Below, in pieces: positions 24,201 through 35,440 of a stretch of DNA of 64,000 bases. The DNA is taken from positions 20,949,067-21,013,066 of the forward strand of contig BTRK01000002.1 in the NCBI GenBank assembly GCA_036245805.1. The letters run 5' to 3'. The notes beneath the pieces are model-generated. The model ran no database searches. It was not told the origin of the DNA and saw only the letters and a program-made list of their open reading frames with translations. How positions within the stretch are numbered: position 1 is the first letter of the stretch; the number at the start of each line of letters is the position of its first letter. The DNA is from Pristionchus mayeri (Eukaryota > Nematoda > Chromadorea > Rhabditida > Neodiplogasteridae). A program made the position numbers and the translations under genes.

Positions 24201-24698
24201 CGCATAGAGTTTCGTTCGTGCATCAAACTCGCTAGAGAACTCTTTGCAACTCCCGCCTTTGATGAATTCAGGGGAGAGGAGCTTGCACCAGGTAAATGAG
24301 AAATGTCTTGGTTGGAAAATATAGCATATATATTTTGCAGGGGCTGATTGTAAGACTGACGACCAGATTGATTCGTTCGTTCGCAATCTGGCTGCATCTG
24401 CATATCATCCATCGTGCACTGCAAAGATGGGAAAGAGCAGCGATGAGATGGCAGTAGTCGACCCCGCTACGATGAAAGTGAGAGGGAGACTGAGGAAGTG
24501 AGTGGATGGATCCCTTGATTGCAGGTCCATGGACTAGAGGGATTGAGAGTGGCCGATGCCTCAGTGATGCCCTCCATCGTGAGTGGCAATCTGAATGCAC
24601 CCACCATCATGCTAGCTGAGAAGGCTGCCGATATTATCAGGGAGAAGACTCCTCTTCCAAAGAGTGATGCCCCTGTTTGGAACCATCAAAGAGTTTAA
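21278..24698 (+). CDS. CHDH: Choline dehydrogenase, mitochondrial (GMC oxidoreductase)
   Basis: FAD enzyme oxidising choline to betaine aldehyde at the mitochondrial inner membrane. The start [19 protein letters not shown] looks like a targeting peptide. The FAD fold motif is [17 protein letters not shown], then [20 protein letters not shown], the GMC signature [17 protein letters not shown], and [20 protein letters not shown]. The C-terminal part has [12 protein letters not shown], with the catalytic His region, and [24 protein letters not shown], ending WNHQRV. About eleven exons, full length (near 600 residues). The intron 22971-24089 holds an antisense LINE fragment without breaking the frame: exon end HAYQ joins [12 protein letters not shown]. 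Confident. Confidence 0.95.
23000..24030 (-). mobile_element. 5'-truncated LINE copy A, antisense in a CHDH intron
   Basis: About 97% like the 3' part of LINE copy B (28705-29830), same orientation. It encodes the end of a reverse transcriptase, including [18 protein letters not shown] and [12 protein letters not shown]. Homology stops at GAAAGGAATCA, a typical 5' truncation. Compared with copy B about 100 bases are missing near the 3' end (after GATGGGAGGG). The 3' end is an (AAT)n-like tail. TCATAA near both ends might be a short target duplication. Its close identity to copy B means recent activity of the family. Confidence 0.88.
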
Positions 24699-25024
24699 TT
24701 ATGCAAAACACTCGGAATAGGCCTTTGATTTTGTTTGGTTTCGTTGGTTTAATATTCTAAAAGATATTGTATAGAGAGTATGTGCCATACTTGCTCAAGT
24801 GTTTTCGGATCTGCGACTAGCATCATATCCATCTTATTTACTAACGTGATCTTTTTTGTTGCAACTTTGCGATGTTCAATAGTAACATTTCACGTAGTGA
24901 GTATAATGACGTCATAAAGACTTTTTCCTATTTTTTCGTCTTGTTTTATTCATCGGTCGAACACCGTTTCGATATCTAATCACTATGTTATCATTATGTT
25001 ATACCATCACCGACTGTTTTGCAG
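24699..25024. promoter_or_regulatory. Intergenic region CHDH to eIF3d with acceptor at the eIF3d ATG
   Basis: 326 AT-rich bases. They end in CTGTTTTGCAG directly against the eIF3d ATG, a strong 3' splice site with no coding exon before it, so the eIF3d mRNA probably begins with a spliced leader joined right at the start codon. No gene otherwise. Confidence 0.5.
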
Positions 25025-27712
25025 ATGGCATTAGCCAAATTCGATCTGGACGATCTTCCTGCTCAGACAGCAGGATGGGGACCAGCCCCCCTTGTCGGAG
25101 ATGACCATGTCACCTTCCAACAGTTCAACAAAGCCGATAGAATCGGTCGAGTTGCTGACTGGCTCGGAGTTGATCGTTTCTTCCGTCGAGGAGAGAGGTG
25201 GGGCTAGCCTTGTAGATTCGTGTTAATCCATGCAAAATAATGAAATACTGACCATCGATTGGATTGCAGATACAACGAGAGGATGTACGGATCAGCGGCG
25301 AACGCGGGAACGAACTTCGACTACATCCACGAGATGGACGAGAACAACTTCCAGCTGGTGGATTCGTCCCGTCCCGTGCAGCGTCCTCTTCAGAGGAACT
25401 TCCGTGCCAGACAGATGCAGTTCAGAAAACTGCTGCAGAAGGAACAGGAGAGGAAGGAGCAGCAGCAGTATGGAACGAACCAGAAGATGAAGAGAAGCAT
25501 CGTCAAGTGAGTGAGGGTGCTGGTTTGGACCAATGGGGGGGGGGGGGGGGGCAAGCACTATCGATTCTATACAGGGAGCAGCAGCGCGCCTTCAAGCAGT
25601 GGCAGCGTAGAGGAGGCGGAGCTCGTGCAGGTGGACCTCGTCCTGGAGGACGATTCGGAAACGATAGACCGAAGGATAGACCCGTCTCTGTCCAGGTGAT
25701 TAATTGGATTTCACTCAATTTCGGAATAACGTGATAAATATATAATTTAGTCTGATGTTATCAAATTACCTTGTTCCTGAGAAGTTCTGTAATATAAAAT
25801 TTGTATGTTTATTCAATTTTCATTGTTTCCGATTCTAGTTCGACATTTGAGGTTCGTCCTGAGTGGAAGGTTCTGGAAGAAATGGACTTCCCCCGTCTCC
25901 TCAAACTGTCTCTTCCTGGAATTGGATCAGGAGTGGATATTGGAGATCACCAGTATGGTACTCTCCACTTCTACGATAAGGTACGTCTCTCCTTCCAATA
26001 TATCTTTTAACAAATACTTGCAGGCATGTGATCGTGTGTCGGTGAAGAACTCGGTGCCTCTCCAACGATGCGGAGGCGCCTTCTTCAACGTAACGACTGC
26101 CGAGGATCCAGTGATCGCCGAGATTGCAAAGACTGGAATCGGAAGAGTGTTCGCCACTGATACCATCCTGGCTGCTATCATGACTGCTCCGAGATCGGTA
26201 TGTCTCTTCAATTCCTCTTCAGTATCCAATGTCTGCCTCCAGGTGTACTCATGGGACATCGTGGCTGAGCGTGTGGGTGATCTTCTCTTCCTTTCTAAGA
26301 GAGACACGGGTGGAATCTCTAACCCTGTGGATGCTCTCACTGTGTCTGAGACGAGCATCGACCCTCCGCCCCATGACCATTCCACCATGAACAATGCCAA
26401 GGTTAGTCTTGCTGTGTCGTCCACTTTAGATCTGCTTGATGCTCAAGAAAGCGCTTAAATTATATTTGCAGGATCTGGCAACGGAAGCTCTGTACATCAA
26501 CCAGAACTTCCGTAGGCAGGTTCTCAAGAGAGATGGCGATACCTTCAAGATGAAGCGTCCCGAGGTAACCAATTAGTGATTGATTTCCTTATTTCCGTAA
26601 CTGTCTTAGATCAATAAAATGTAATGGGGAAATCTTGCAGATTCCTTTCGAGGATGAGAGTGGCGCAGATGTTTCTGATACTGCCTACAAGTACAGGTTA
26701 GAAGAGCTGAATGACACGTGTAAAATATACATGCATACTTCTTGTTCTAGGCGTCTCATATATTTTCTTTTTACTAATTTATTCTAATCATTCCCGATAA
26801 AAGAAGCGACTGTTCAGGAAGTTCGTGCTGGGACAGGCGGATGGGAAGCCTCTGGAAGTGGTGTGCAGAACGGAGCAGGACGGAGTTGTCGTCAGTTGCA
26901 CTCCCATTAAATATCCTTCTTTCGACGAAATGATGAGGATTGATTCATTGCAGCTGGGAACTACAGGGGAAGTGCAGACACTGACGATCAAGGCATTCAA
27001 CGAGTGGGATTCGTCCCAGTCGGGAGGAGTGGACTGGAGGGGAAAGCTGGACACTCAGAAGGTGAGAGAGAAGGATGGAGTAGGGGATGGATGAATCTCG
27101 TTGAAGGGAGCAGTTCTCGCAACGGAGATGAAGAACAACTCGTGCAAGCTGGCCAAGTGGACTGTCCAGGTGAGTGGAATTCCGCCTTTTATTCTCTTTT
27201 GTTTCAAGTGCAGATATTCTTTGGCTGAGATTGAGGCTACTTGTAAGTGTATGCAAATGACTCTATCCCTTGAGGCTCTCCTCGCTGGTTCGGATGCGAT
27301 GAAGCTCGGTTACGTCTCTCGAGTCTCGCCTCGCAATTCTGCTCAGCACGTGATCCTCGGAACTCAGCAGCTCAAGCCTATCGAGTTCGCCCAGAATATC
27401 TCACTCAATCTGGACAACTGCTGGGCCATCCTCAGATGCATCGTCGATAGGTGAGAGATGAGAGTGAAGTAAATTATTATTGAGTAGGTGATAGAAGTAC
27501 CCCATATGTGTAAAATACAATAATCGTGAGAAGGATTTTAAACAAGGAATAAGAATGATTGCTCTTTCAGTCTTCTCCGTCAGCCTACGGGCAAGTATCT
27601 GATCCTGAAGGATCCGCACGCCAATCTGATCAGACTGTACTCTCTACCTGATGGAACATTCGAGAGTGAAGTGGAGAGCAGTGAGGATGAGAAGGAAGAG
27701 GAGGACCAGTAA
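25025..27712 (+). CDS. EIF3D: Translation initiation factor eIF3 subunit D
   Basis: Cap-binding subunit of eIF3. About twelve exons. Landmarks in order: [20 protein letters not shown] and [10 protein letters not shown] (N-terminal region that meets the eIF3 core), [19 protein letters not shown], a basic Gly/Arg-rich segment near 25600 ([19 protein letters not shown]), [96 protein letters not shown], and [18 protein letters not shown]. The end is [20 protein letters not shown] and an acidic tail, as in the family. One intron (25507-25574) holds a run of about sixteen G. Complete. The 3' flank is duplicated at 35441. Confidence 0.96.
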
Positions 27713-27729
27713 AACATTGATTAGTATTC

Positions 27730-27866
27730 TATCTCTCTATTATATAAAGCCCTGGTGACAGTTGCTTATTCGTTTGGTATCACCTTATTTTATCGATCCA
27801 CAATCTTTAATTTGTTTTCTCTTGGTCTTGTTGATAAATCCTTTGTTAATATGTCTATACAAATAC
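27730..27866 (+). repeat. Long direct repeat, copy 1 (flank of LINE nest)
   Basis: About 137 bases just behind eIF3d, containing TATAAAGCCCTGGTGACAG, reappear with roughly 85-90% identity at 35441-35592, in the same direction. They bracket the LINE nest exactly. Best read as the target-site duplication of the older LINE. Its first copy lies in the 3' flank of eIF3d, the second in the 3' flank of the lectin gene. Confidence 0.8.
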
Positions 27867-28704
27867 AAATACAAATTTTTATTCCATCCATTAATTGTGC
27901 ATAGGAGGCATGGGATAATCCTTTGATGGAGTTTACGTCACTGTTGGCGATTCGGTGTGTTGGGGGTCGAGGCAGTAGGGGTGGTATAAGAGACTAGATA
28001 CGTATTACTGAAGGGGGAAGATCTTTTTTGGTGAGGGAAAGTACATAAGCACGGAATACATGTGCGGGGGAAGATACTATATCATAAGATAGGGTATTCC
28101 AAACATTAAAGTTACCGGACGAGGACGAAATTGACCCCCTATTTTTTGTCCTCCATCGAATAGCCGATGGCTGAATTAGTTGAGAATGAATATACAAAAA
28201 TGCTAAAAATCAATAATAGCCTCAAGGGAAAGCCGGAAATGATCAGCGTAATCCCGCGCTCTCTCACTTTTGCATACTCTCTCGTACACGCGATGAGATC
28301 AGGGTCAGATCAGGGTTTCGTCCTCGTCCGGTAACTTTAATAGGTCTACTTACAACAGTGGAATGAGTGCTTTTAATTAGATAGGGTATCGAAAGCCGTA
28401 AGGGATGTACAGAGCGAAGATTATGAGAGATCGGTGAAACTTTAAATAATAATGAATTATCTAATTTATATTTCCCATGAACACAGTTATGCAGAAATAG
28501 TAGGTCTGTGATGATCCTTTTGCGCTGTAAAGTTGTTATCCCGAGATATTTAATTCTGTCATATGTATTGTAGTAATTAGTGGTGACATCGAGTTCGCAT
28601 CTTCTAAACATTCTAGGGGAAAAGTTTCTGACTCAAGCGTATTAGTGAGACCAATAGCCGTTGGATTCCAAATAGGGCTTGTATACATTGCTAACGGTAA
28701 GAAA
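27867..28704 (-). mobile_element. Older LINE, 3' portion (C)
   Basis: Minus-strand remnant whose 3' tail is (TACAAA)n-like, at 27855-27875. The decayed frames match the C-terminal region of non-LTR polyproteins: SPIWNPTAIGLTN, CELDVTTNYYNTYDRIKYLG, VHPLRLSIPYLIKSTHS and GNFNVWNTLSYDIVSSPAHVF. Several frameshifts. Its sequence differs from copies A and B, so it is another family. It is separated from its probable 5' portion (32560-35440) by LINE B. Confidence 0.65.
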
Positions 28705-28802
28705 ATAATTATAATAATTTATCTACGCCCGAGGCGCGACGATACCATGAATACATTAATTAGTGATTGCAGATGGGAGGGGGGGGGGACTCTCCTGAGT
28801 CA

Positions 28803-31491
28803 TTGAGGGTGTGAAAGGACTGTGAATATGGGGTGGCTTTCCAATCGACGCTTAAATACTCGGATGTTGGGGGCAGTGCGAATTGTATCGGGAAGTTGAG
28901 AATACCATAGGGAAGTTCGAACAGGGAAAGAGTGAAATCTGGCTGTGCTTGTTGTCATTTCAATGTTGATACCGTAGGAAGAGGTTCGGTCCCGTAGGGG
29001 TTTGTAAACGTAGAAGGAAGAACGAGGGATGACATTAGAACCAGTCATTATAATATAAGTCATACAAAGATCACCTATGACTCTCCTCTCAGTAAGCGAG
29101 CGCAGGCCAAGAATTTTCAAGCGATCCGAATAAGAGGGAAGAGAAAGAGGATAGGAAGGGGAGGGGAAACAACGATAGAATAGTTGGCGGGTGAAAATAT
29201 GTTGAACTTTTTAAAGAGTCTCAATGTCAGATAAATAGTGAGGATTCCAGAAGGGGGATGCAAAGTCGAGGAGGGGAAGGACGTATGCTTTGTAACTGCG
29301 AACAAGGATGGTGGGACAGTTGAAAGGGAGGGCTTTGAGGAGAAGGAATAACTTAGAAGTCGCTTTCTGAGCACGGGTTTTAACAGAACAAGAATTCTTG
29401 AGGTCAGAGCGGACTTGTACACCTAGATCACGGATATTATTTTCGAGGGGTAGTTGAATGGAATTGATATTATAACGAGGTGTAGATTGTTTGGAACCTA
29501 TGCGGATGTGAGAACACTTAGACGCCGATAGAGTCAATTGGTTAAGTTGGGTCCATTCAAATAGACAGTCAAGAGCTGATTGAAATTCAGATGTGATGAC
29601 CGATTTGGTTGACTTACTATAGGATACATACAATTTGACATCATCAGCATAACATTGGATGGAAACGTTATGGAATTTGGATAATGTTCGGGAGAGATCA
29701 GCTAGATAGATGGAGAAAAGGATAGGTCCTAGCACACTGCCTTGTGGTACTCCGGAGATAATTGGGAAGGAGTTAATAGTCACGGACGGCAAACGGACAG
29801 AGAAAGTGCGGTTGGATAGAAAGGAATCAAGCCAAGATAATAGATTTCCATGAATACCGTAGTGTGATAATCGAGAGAGCAATTTAGGGTAAGGGACTAC
29901 ATCGAAAGCACGAGTGAAATAAATATATACTACGTCAGTTATGAGCTTATTTGAATGAGAGATGGTCCAATCATTTTGGCAAGTCAGTAGATTTGTGATA
30001 ACACAAGCACCAGAACGGAAACCATGTTGGTTGGAAGGGAGGATATTGAAGCGATAGAGGTGGGTATTGAGGCGGTCTTTGATGAGGCGTTCCATAGTCT
30101 TAGCAGCAGGGGAAATGATTGAAATGGGTCTATATGAAGAGGGTAGTTTGCTATCTTTGCCCGGCTTAGGGATGGGAGTAATAAGAGAGTGTTTCCAGGC
30201 TGATGGGACAGTCCCAGAAATGAGACTGAGATTATAGATATCCGCTAAGGGAGTGGAGAGAGCTTGTGCACATCTAGAGAATATAATCCGAGGGATGTCA
30301 TCATAACCGGTAGAACAAGAGGGAGACAGTTTGCGTAATGATTTGTAAACTTCTTGAGGAAAGGGAGTGAATAGAGAGAGTGAGGGAGGGATGGGTAAGG
30401 AGGAGAGAGGGGGGAGAAGACCATCATCTAGGGTGAAATGAGAAGCGAATTCAGAGGCAAGTAAATTAGACTTAGAGAAACTATCATAAACAGGTACACT
30501 ACCAGGTGAGAATAATTCAGGAATAGATAGCTTAGGTTTAGTGAGGGAAGAGATGTGGCGATACAAATCTTTGGAACGAGCTAATTTTTTACGGGTAGAG
30601 TAACGAGTCCATTTGTCTATCTCGAAGAGTAGTTTCTTGCTACATTGGTCAAAAAGGGTTCTAACAGTTGGGATATGAATCTTGGTAAATAACTGATCAC
30701 GATGTTTAATTAGGCGGATAATGTGACTAGGATAAGAGAGAGAGGGAGGGCGAGGGGTTCGGTAGGGGACAAAGATGACAATAGCAGAGTGAATTGTGGA
30801 GGTGAAATTCTGATAGACGGAATCGATATCAGGACAGTCACGGAATAAGGATAGCCAATCGATAGAAAGAAGGTGGTTTGACAGAGCTGGATAATCGACG
30901 CGAGAGAAATCACGAATAAAAAGATGTTGAGATGGGGATTGAGGTGACGAAAGGGAGAAAGAGAGACCAGAATGGTCGCAAGAAGGGAAAGGAGGAATCA
31001 CAGAAATGGTCGAGACTATGGTCGAATCATTGCCTAAGACCCAATCGATAATCTAACGCCGTGCATAGGAAATATATGAAGATGAGAAAGATTGACAGAA
31101 ATAATGAAATCACGGAATAGACGACCAATGGGAGAAGGAATGGCACATAGAGAATCGGAATTGAAGTCACCAGAGATTATGATGGGGTGGGGGGACGATG
31201 CATGGATGTCAGACAGGCAAGTAACGAGGGAATCCGTCTTAGCTAGGGAATAACTGGGGGGACGATAGACTAGACACAGTCTAACGTAGGCACTCGAGTG
31301 AAATAGATCGATACATGTAATCTCGTGTTCGTCACGGAGAAATCACGGAGAATGACACAGGTTCCGCCACCACGGGAGGATCGATCACAGCGAGTAATGG
31401 TATACGGTAGAGATCCGATGATAAGGGAGGATGGTATCTTACTGGATAACCAGGTCTCGGTTAGGAATACGATATCGGGTTGAGTAATCAT
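28803..31491 (-). pseudogene. LINE ORF2: endonuclease and reverse transcriptase, frameshifted
   Basis: The endonuclease part shows DIVFLTETWLSSKIPSSL and TRCDRSSRGGGTCVI, then loses frame near 31330, where ATCACGGAG is doubled, and again near 31050. The reverse transcriptase is open from 31001 to 29211. It has SYRPISIISPAAKTMERL, NQHGFRSGACVITNLL, the catalytic-Asp segment [35 protein letters not shown] and [13 protein letters not shown]. The C-terminal piece ([10 protein letters not shown], then VFKRRLESHPIF) lies in other frames to 28803. At least three shifts make this copy inactive, although the polymerase core is intact. Confidence 0.8.
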
Positions 31492-31801
31492 GAGGAATGA
31501 ACGAAATGCATCGAGCTTATTGACAAGGGATCGGATATTGTAATAGTGAGAGGATAGGGTTATCGTCGCTGGCTCGGGCAGAGCTAGTTTGGGTTATTGG
31601 AGACATTGAGGGGAGTGGAGAGATTGAGGAGGGAGGGAATGTGATGGGGGAGAGACTGGCCAGAGTCAGGAGCAACGGGGGTGCGAGAGGAAGCGGATCT
31701 CGACGTCGGATGGGAGGAGCGGAGCTGCTTCTTCTTCTCATCCAACTGGCTTCTCTCGATGACTGATCCCGCGTAGGTGATGACGTCCTTGCCAGTCTTC
31801 T

Positions 31802-32422
31802 TCATCTCGCGTTTCTGCTTCCGCAGTTGGTAGGCTTGCTCTCTCTCTCGGCTTTGGTCAGGGAGGGGCGGATGAATACACCGGGGTACTTGTCAGTGAG
31901 GATGCGGGATTGGGAAAGGGTCGTGGTCTGGGCAATGCGGGTGTGGAAAACTACTTTAAGAAGGCGAGGGTGAGTGTCCGGCTTCTTACCCATTCTGAAC
32001 ACGGTAGCCGGCAGGTGCTCAAGCTCAATGAAATCAAGCATGGAGGTGACTTTGGCCAAGTCTTCCTTCACTCTTTCACTGGCCGTCGACGCACAAGACT
32101 CAGCGAGTAGACCCTGCACCACAATGGAACGCTCACGCTTGTCTTTTTCGATGGCATCCTCGATCGACGGAGTCGACCTAGCCGCGAAGTCTTCAAGGAG
32201 CAAGGCACAGGTGCCCAGCAGCAAGTTCAGGGGAGAACTCCTATCCGACTCAGACAGAGCACCGAGATAGTTGACAATATCTCGGATTAGAGCATTCGCA
32301 TTGGGCACAGCAACTGACTTCGTGTCGTCCCGGGAGGAAGACGGGGAAAGGGACACATCAAGATGAGGGCGCTTATTGGGATTAGGATTGGTCATGGTGG
32401 TGGAGAATGGGAGGATAAACAA
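31802..32422 (-). CDS. LINE ORF1 protein (RNA-binding-type)
   Basis: 206 codons, open, starting MFILPFSTTMTNPNPNKRPH. An in-frame Met 10 residues on (MTNPNPNKRP) is the likelier start. The middle is helical and charged (ASERVKEDLAKVTSMLDF) and the end resembles the L1/CR1-type ORF1 RNA-binding fold in style: VFRMGKKPDTHPRLLKVVF, then a segment with RILTDKYPGVFIRPSLTKAE. A second open stretch in another frame (31584-31805: KKQLRSSHPTSRSASSRTP) follows, so the frame is probably shifted near 31805 and the native protein longer. No zinc knuckle seen. Confidence 0.6.
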   Translation of the reverse strand: MFILPFSTTMTNPNPNKRPHLDVSLSPSSSRDDTKSVAVPNANALIRDIVNYLGALSESDRSSPLNLLLGTCALLLEDFAARSTPSIEDAIEKDKRERSIVVQGLLAESCASTASERVKEDLAKVTSMLDFIELEHLPATVFRMGKKPDTHPRLLKVVFHTRIAQTTTLSQSRILTDKYPGVFIRPSLTKAERESKPTNCGSRNAR

Positions 32423-33278
32423 ATGTCAATCAAATAAAGGAAATGCAAAGAAATAGGAGCAATACTAAGTATCGATTGGGTCAGCGAAGCTAGATGGGAA
32501 GCGACCAGTCTACGTGACTAGAGAGAGGAGAGTGACTAGAGAGAGGAGAGAAAAGCCTTATAAGCTTTCAGGTATATTTGTGGATCGGAACTCCTAAATG
32601 ATTTGAAGAGAACATTAATCTTCGCACGTATTTATTATCAATTTTTGGGATTAAATCGGAGTGGGCCAATGCACGAACCTTGTGGAACGCCAGATATAAC
32701 TGTGATTGGTTGAGATAGTGACTTATTCACCAACACAAACTGCTTCCGATCAGAAAGGTAATCTCTTAACCATGAGACTAGATTGTTAGGAAAACCTAAA
32801 TTACTGAGCTTATGTAGAAGCAATCTATTATCAATAGAATCTCGGGGACTTTTTGAGTGATCAAGAGTAGGATGGAAATCAATCTTACATGTCTCGTTCA
32901 CTTGTCCTCTCATCTCGAGCGATGGTCTTCGGGGTCTCGGCCATGCCTCTCTTTACACAAGCTTTTATTAAAAATGATGCTGAGGGGTTAGAAGATAGAG
33001 ACCCTATATTTTGAATATACTAAATTTGGTATTCCATCCGGAGGGAAATTAATTTTAAGAGTAATATTACGAAGTATAGACAATATGTCGGCTGGTGAGA
33101 TACTGTTAATCTCACAAAAGGGGGCTTTGTGTGCGATTGGGGTGAGATGGGAGTTTTGCGGGACGGTGGATACAGGCGCGAATTAAAAGCGTGGGCTCTT
33201 TGAGAATCATTCACTATCGTTTTTTCCGTTAAGATCTATAATACCGGGAGTTGGGAGTTGAAACCTTACAATGTCGCG

Positions 33279-34053
33279 AATGTCGCGGAGTGTCCATGAG
33301 CTTTCGGAAAACGACCGATACAGCCGTGTGGCGGACCATGAGAGTAAGCGATTCCACTTTTCAAAAGTTGCCAACGGCCCCTGAGGGCAGAGAAAAATCG
33401 ATAAATCGGAAAATCGCGCGAGACATCATCGCGTTTCAACGCCCCTACAAACTGGTCTGGTGGTGTAGTGGGTAGCGAGCTTGTCTAGTGAAAGCCTCCC
33501 CCCGGGTTCGTGTCCCTCCTGTGAAAACTTTTTTTTGCTTCCTTTTTCAACATTTATTTCACTAAAATAACAGCGTATATACATTTTAGATCGGATACTC
33601 GATGAACAGTGATGGTAATTAACGAAATAACAATCGAAGCAGTACTCAACACAGCATGTGGGGCAATAGATGAAAGATTGCTTCGAGGTACACTGGGGGC
33701 TCTTGCAAGAGGTCTGACCAATGGAAGTGAGGAAGCACTTCTGCTTCGGCGTGAGGATCAAAGATCAAGGCAAATGAGAAAAAAAACATTGAATGCCGAG
33801 GAGCGGCATCGAACCCGCCCTTAACCAAAAACTTGAGATGTGAAGACGAGCTCGCTACCCACTACACCACCAGACCAGTTGGTAGAAGAGCTTTGAAACA
33901 CGATGATGTCTGCGCGATTTTCCGATTTATCGATTTTTCTCTGCCCTCAGGGGCCGTTGGCAACTTTTGAAAAGTGGAATCGCTTACTCTCATGGTCCGC
34001 CACACGGCTGTATCGGTCGTTTTCCGAAAGCTCATGGACACTCCGCGACATTC
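33279..34053. mobile_element. Foldback element with a piggyBac-like cysteine-rich remnant
   Basis: Inverted arms 33279-33488 and 33843-34053 are about 90% alike, from GAATGTCGCGGAGTGTCC inward to AGCGAGCTTGTCT. Each inner arm end contains a tRNA-like A box and stem (TGGTGTAGTGGGTAGCGAGC). The loop has a minus-strand frame (33600-33761) with SCKSPQCTSKQSF, YCPTCCVEYCFDC and YFVNYHHC, the spacing of the C-terminal zinc-binding domain of piggyBac transposases (CxxC...CxxCxxxxCxxCxxxYHH). The catalytic domain is absent. No clear TTAA was found at the ends, so the superfamily is inferred only from the cysteine pattern. Confidence 0.55.
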
Positions 34054-34870
34054 CCTTGTTAGGTGAATTTAGTCTTTCTTTACACAACGTCCAATATTTA
34101 CGAACATTACCGCCGTTGCGACACGTATTTCGTTTTCACACTCGAATTTCAGCAGTTCCTTATCAAATCGGGACCTGAGTTTCTTTGTTTGAGTGCTATT
34201 AGGCGCTATTGTAAAATATCGATTACACGTGCAATATTTTAAGACGCTTAGGATACTTAGTGATCAGTTGTTTTAGAGCGGGGAACAAATTGGTCGAGGA
34301 TTTAATTAATCCTGTAAGCGAAATGATTAAATGACTGATCAGTACCTAACAATGAAAGGTCATTGCACCAATTGATAGAAGCAATAGACTGATTGATTGC
34401 ATTTCAATCGGCATATTGATACAAACGAGAAGGGGTATGGAGGAGGCGTGGAAATGTTTAACTTGAAAACTATACTCAGATGATCGCTAAGAGGGGTAGA
34501 GGGTTCTACCTATGAGATTGCATCGGTATTGCACAGTACTAAGACATTATTAGCACGCGTAGGAAAACTCACTAATTGGTTGAAGTAGATATCAGAAGTG
34601 AAGTCAAGGAAAGGATTAGGTTGCGGGCATGTTGTCAATATCTGGGAAATTTAGGAAATTTTTCACCAGAGATTATGAAAGTTTCATTAATAGTAGTTCA
34701 GAAAGAAATTCAATAAGTTCAATAATCGATTGGTTAGGAGCATTCGGTGATATATGCAACTACTAGCTTTATTGGAATTTTAGAAGTGGGAATATGAATA
34801 TCAACGACTGCGCATTCTAATGAAAGTGAAGTGAAAGGAAAAAATGGAATAGGTTTCATCGCAGAGTGTA

Positions 34871-35355
34871 CAGTACGTGCTAATCGCCTTGGTCATGTGC
34901 GTGCGCGGCGCTGCGCGGCGGAGCGCGGCTTGCGCGGATTGATTTTGCGTAAAGAATATTGCTTTTCACGATTCGAACCTATTATTTTCGAATTCTCCGT
35001 AAAATTTCGCATCGGAAGGACTATTCATTCATATTTTTAGAAAAAGAAATCAATATTTTGAATTCTGTAATGCTGCAACCTACCGTAATCCCAGTTTGCG
35101 ATACTGTCGCTATCGTAAAGTGAGATTACGGTAGGGTGCAGAAATTCCGCATTCAAAATATTGATTTATAAATATAAATATATCTTTAAAAATATGAATG
35201 AATACTCCTTTCGATGGGAAATTTTACGGAGAATTCGAAAGTAATAGGTTCGAATCGTGAAAAATAATATTCATCCCGCAAAATCAATCCGCGTAAGCCG
35301 CACGCCGCCGCGCAGCGCGGCGCACGCACATGGTCAAGGCGATTAGCACGTACTG
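34871..35355. mobile_element. Palindromic MITE inserted in older LINE
   Basis: 485 bases that read nearly the same on both strands. The ends are CAGTACGTGCTAATCGCCTTG and its reverse complement. Arms of about 200 bases hold a very GC-rich block (TGCGTGCGCGGCGCTGCGCGG) beside AT-rich sequence. The centre is a second small palindrome (TGAGATTACGGTAGGGTGCAG and its partner). No coding capacity and no clear target duplication. LINE D endonuclease sequence continues on both sides, so it inserted after that LINE. Confidence 0.8.
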
Positions 35356-35440
35356 AGGGGGGCAACTCCGCCACTACGATATTGATCAACAGAAAGTGCT
35401 CTATCTCTACGAACACAAAAGTAGTCAGGATTTGTGCCTA

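Larger units (their letters stand above)
28705..32550 (-). mobile_element. Near full-length non-LTR retrotransposon (LINE copy B)
   Basis: About 3.85 kb with two coding regions in the usual order on the minus strand: ORF1 from 32422, then an AP-endonuclease/reverse transcriptase region. The 3' end is an AT-rich tail preceded by CGAGGCGCGACG, the same as copy A. The 5' end is placed near 32550 because a doubled AGTGACTAGAGAGAGGAG lies there; this border is uncertain. CR1/Jockey-like in layout (endonuclease first, YADD reverse transcriptase, no RNase H seen). Inserted in, and splitting, an older LINE. Confidence 0.85.
32560..35440 (-). mobile_element. Older LINE, 5' portion (D), decayed and twice interrupted
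   Basis: Scattered minus-strand fragments of endonuclease and reverse transcriptase: VRRDRALSVDQYRSGGVA (35360-35420), AVVDIHIPTSKIPIKLVVAY (34740-34815), SRDSIDNRLLLHKLSNLGF and [14 protein letters not shown] (32650-32850). Order and strand fit one element that continues as portion C. It is interrupted by a foldback at 33279-34053 and a MITE at 34871-35355, and joined to LINE B at its 3' side. Homology ends at 35440, where the long direct repeat begins, so it was 5' truncated. No intact frame. Confidence 0.65.

Noticed and set aside
33455..33530. A tRNA gene in the foldback arm
   Set aside because: D-arm and T-arm motifs exist, but the ends do not pair into an acceptor stem and the same piece recurs inverted in the other arm; tRNA-like relic only.
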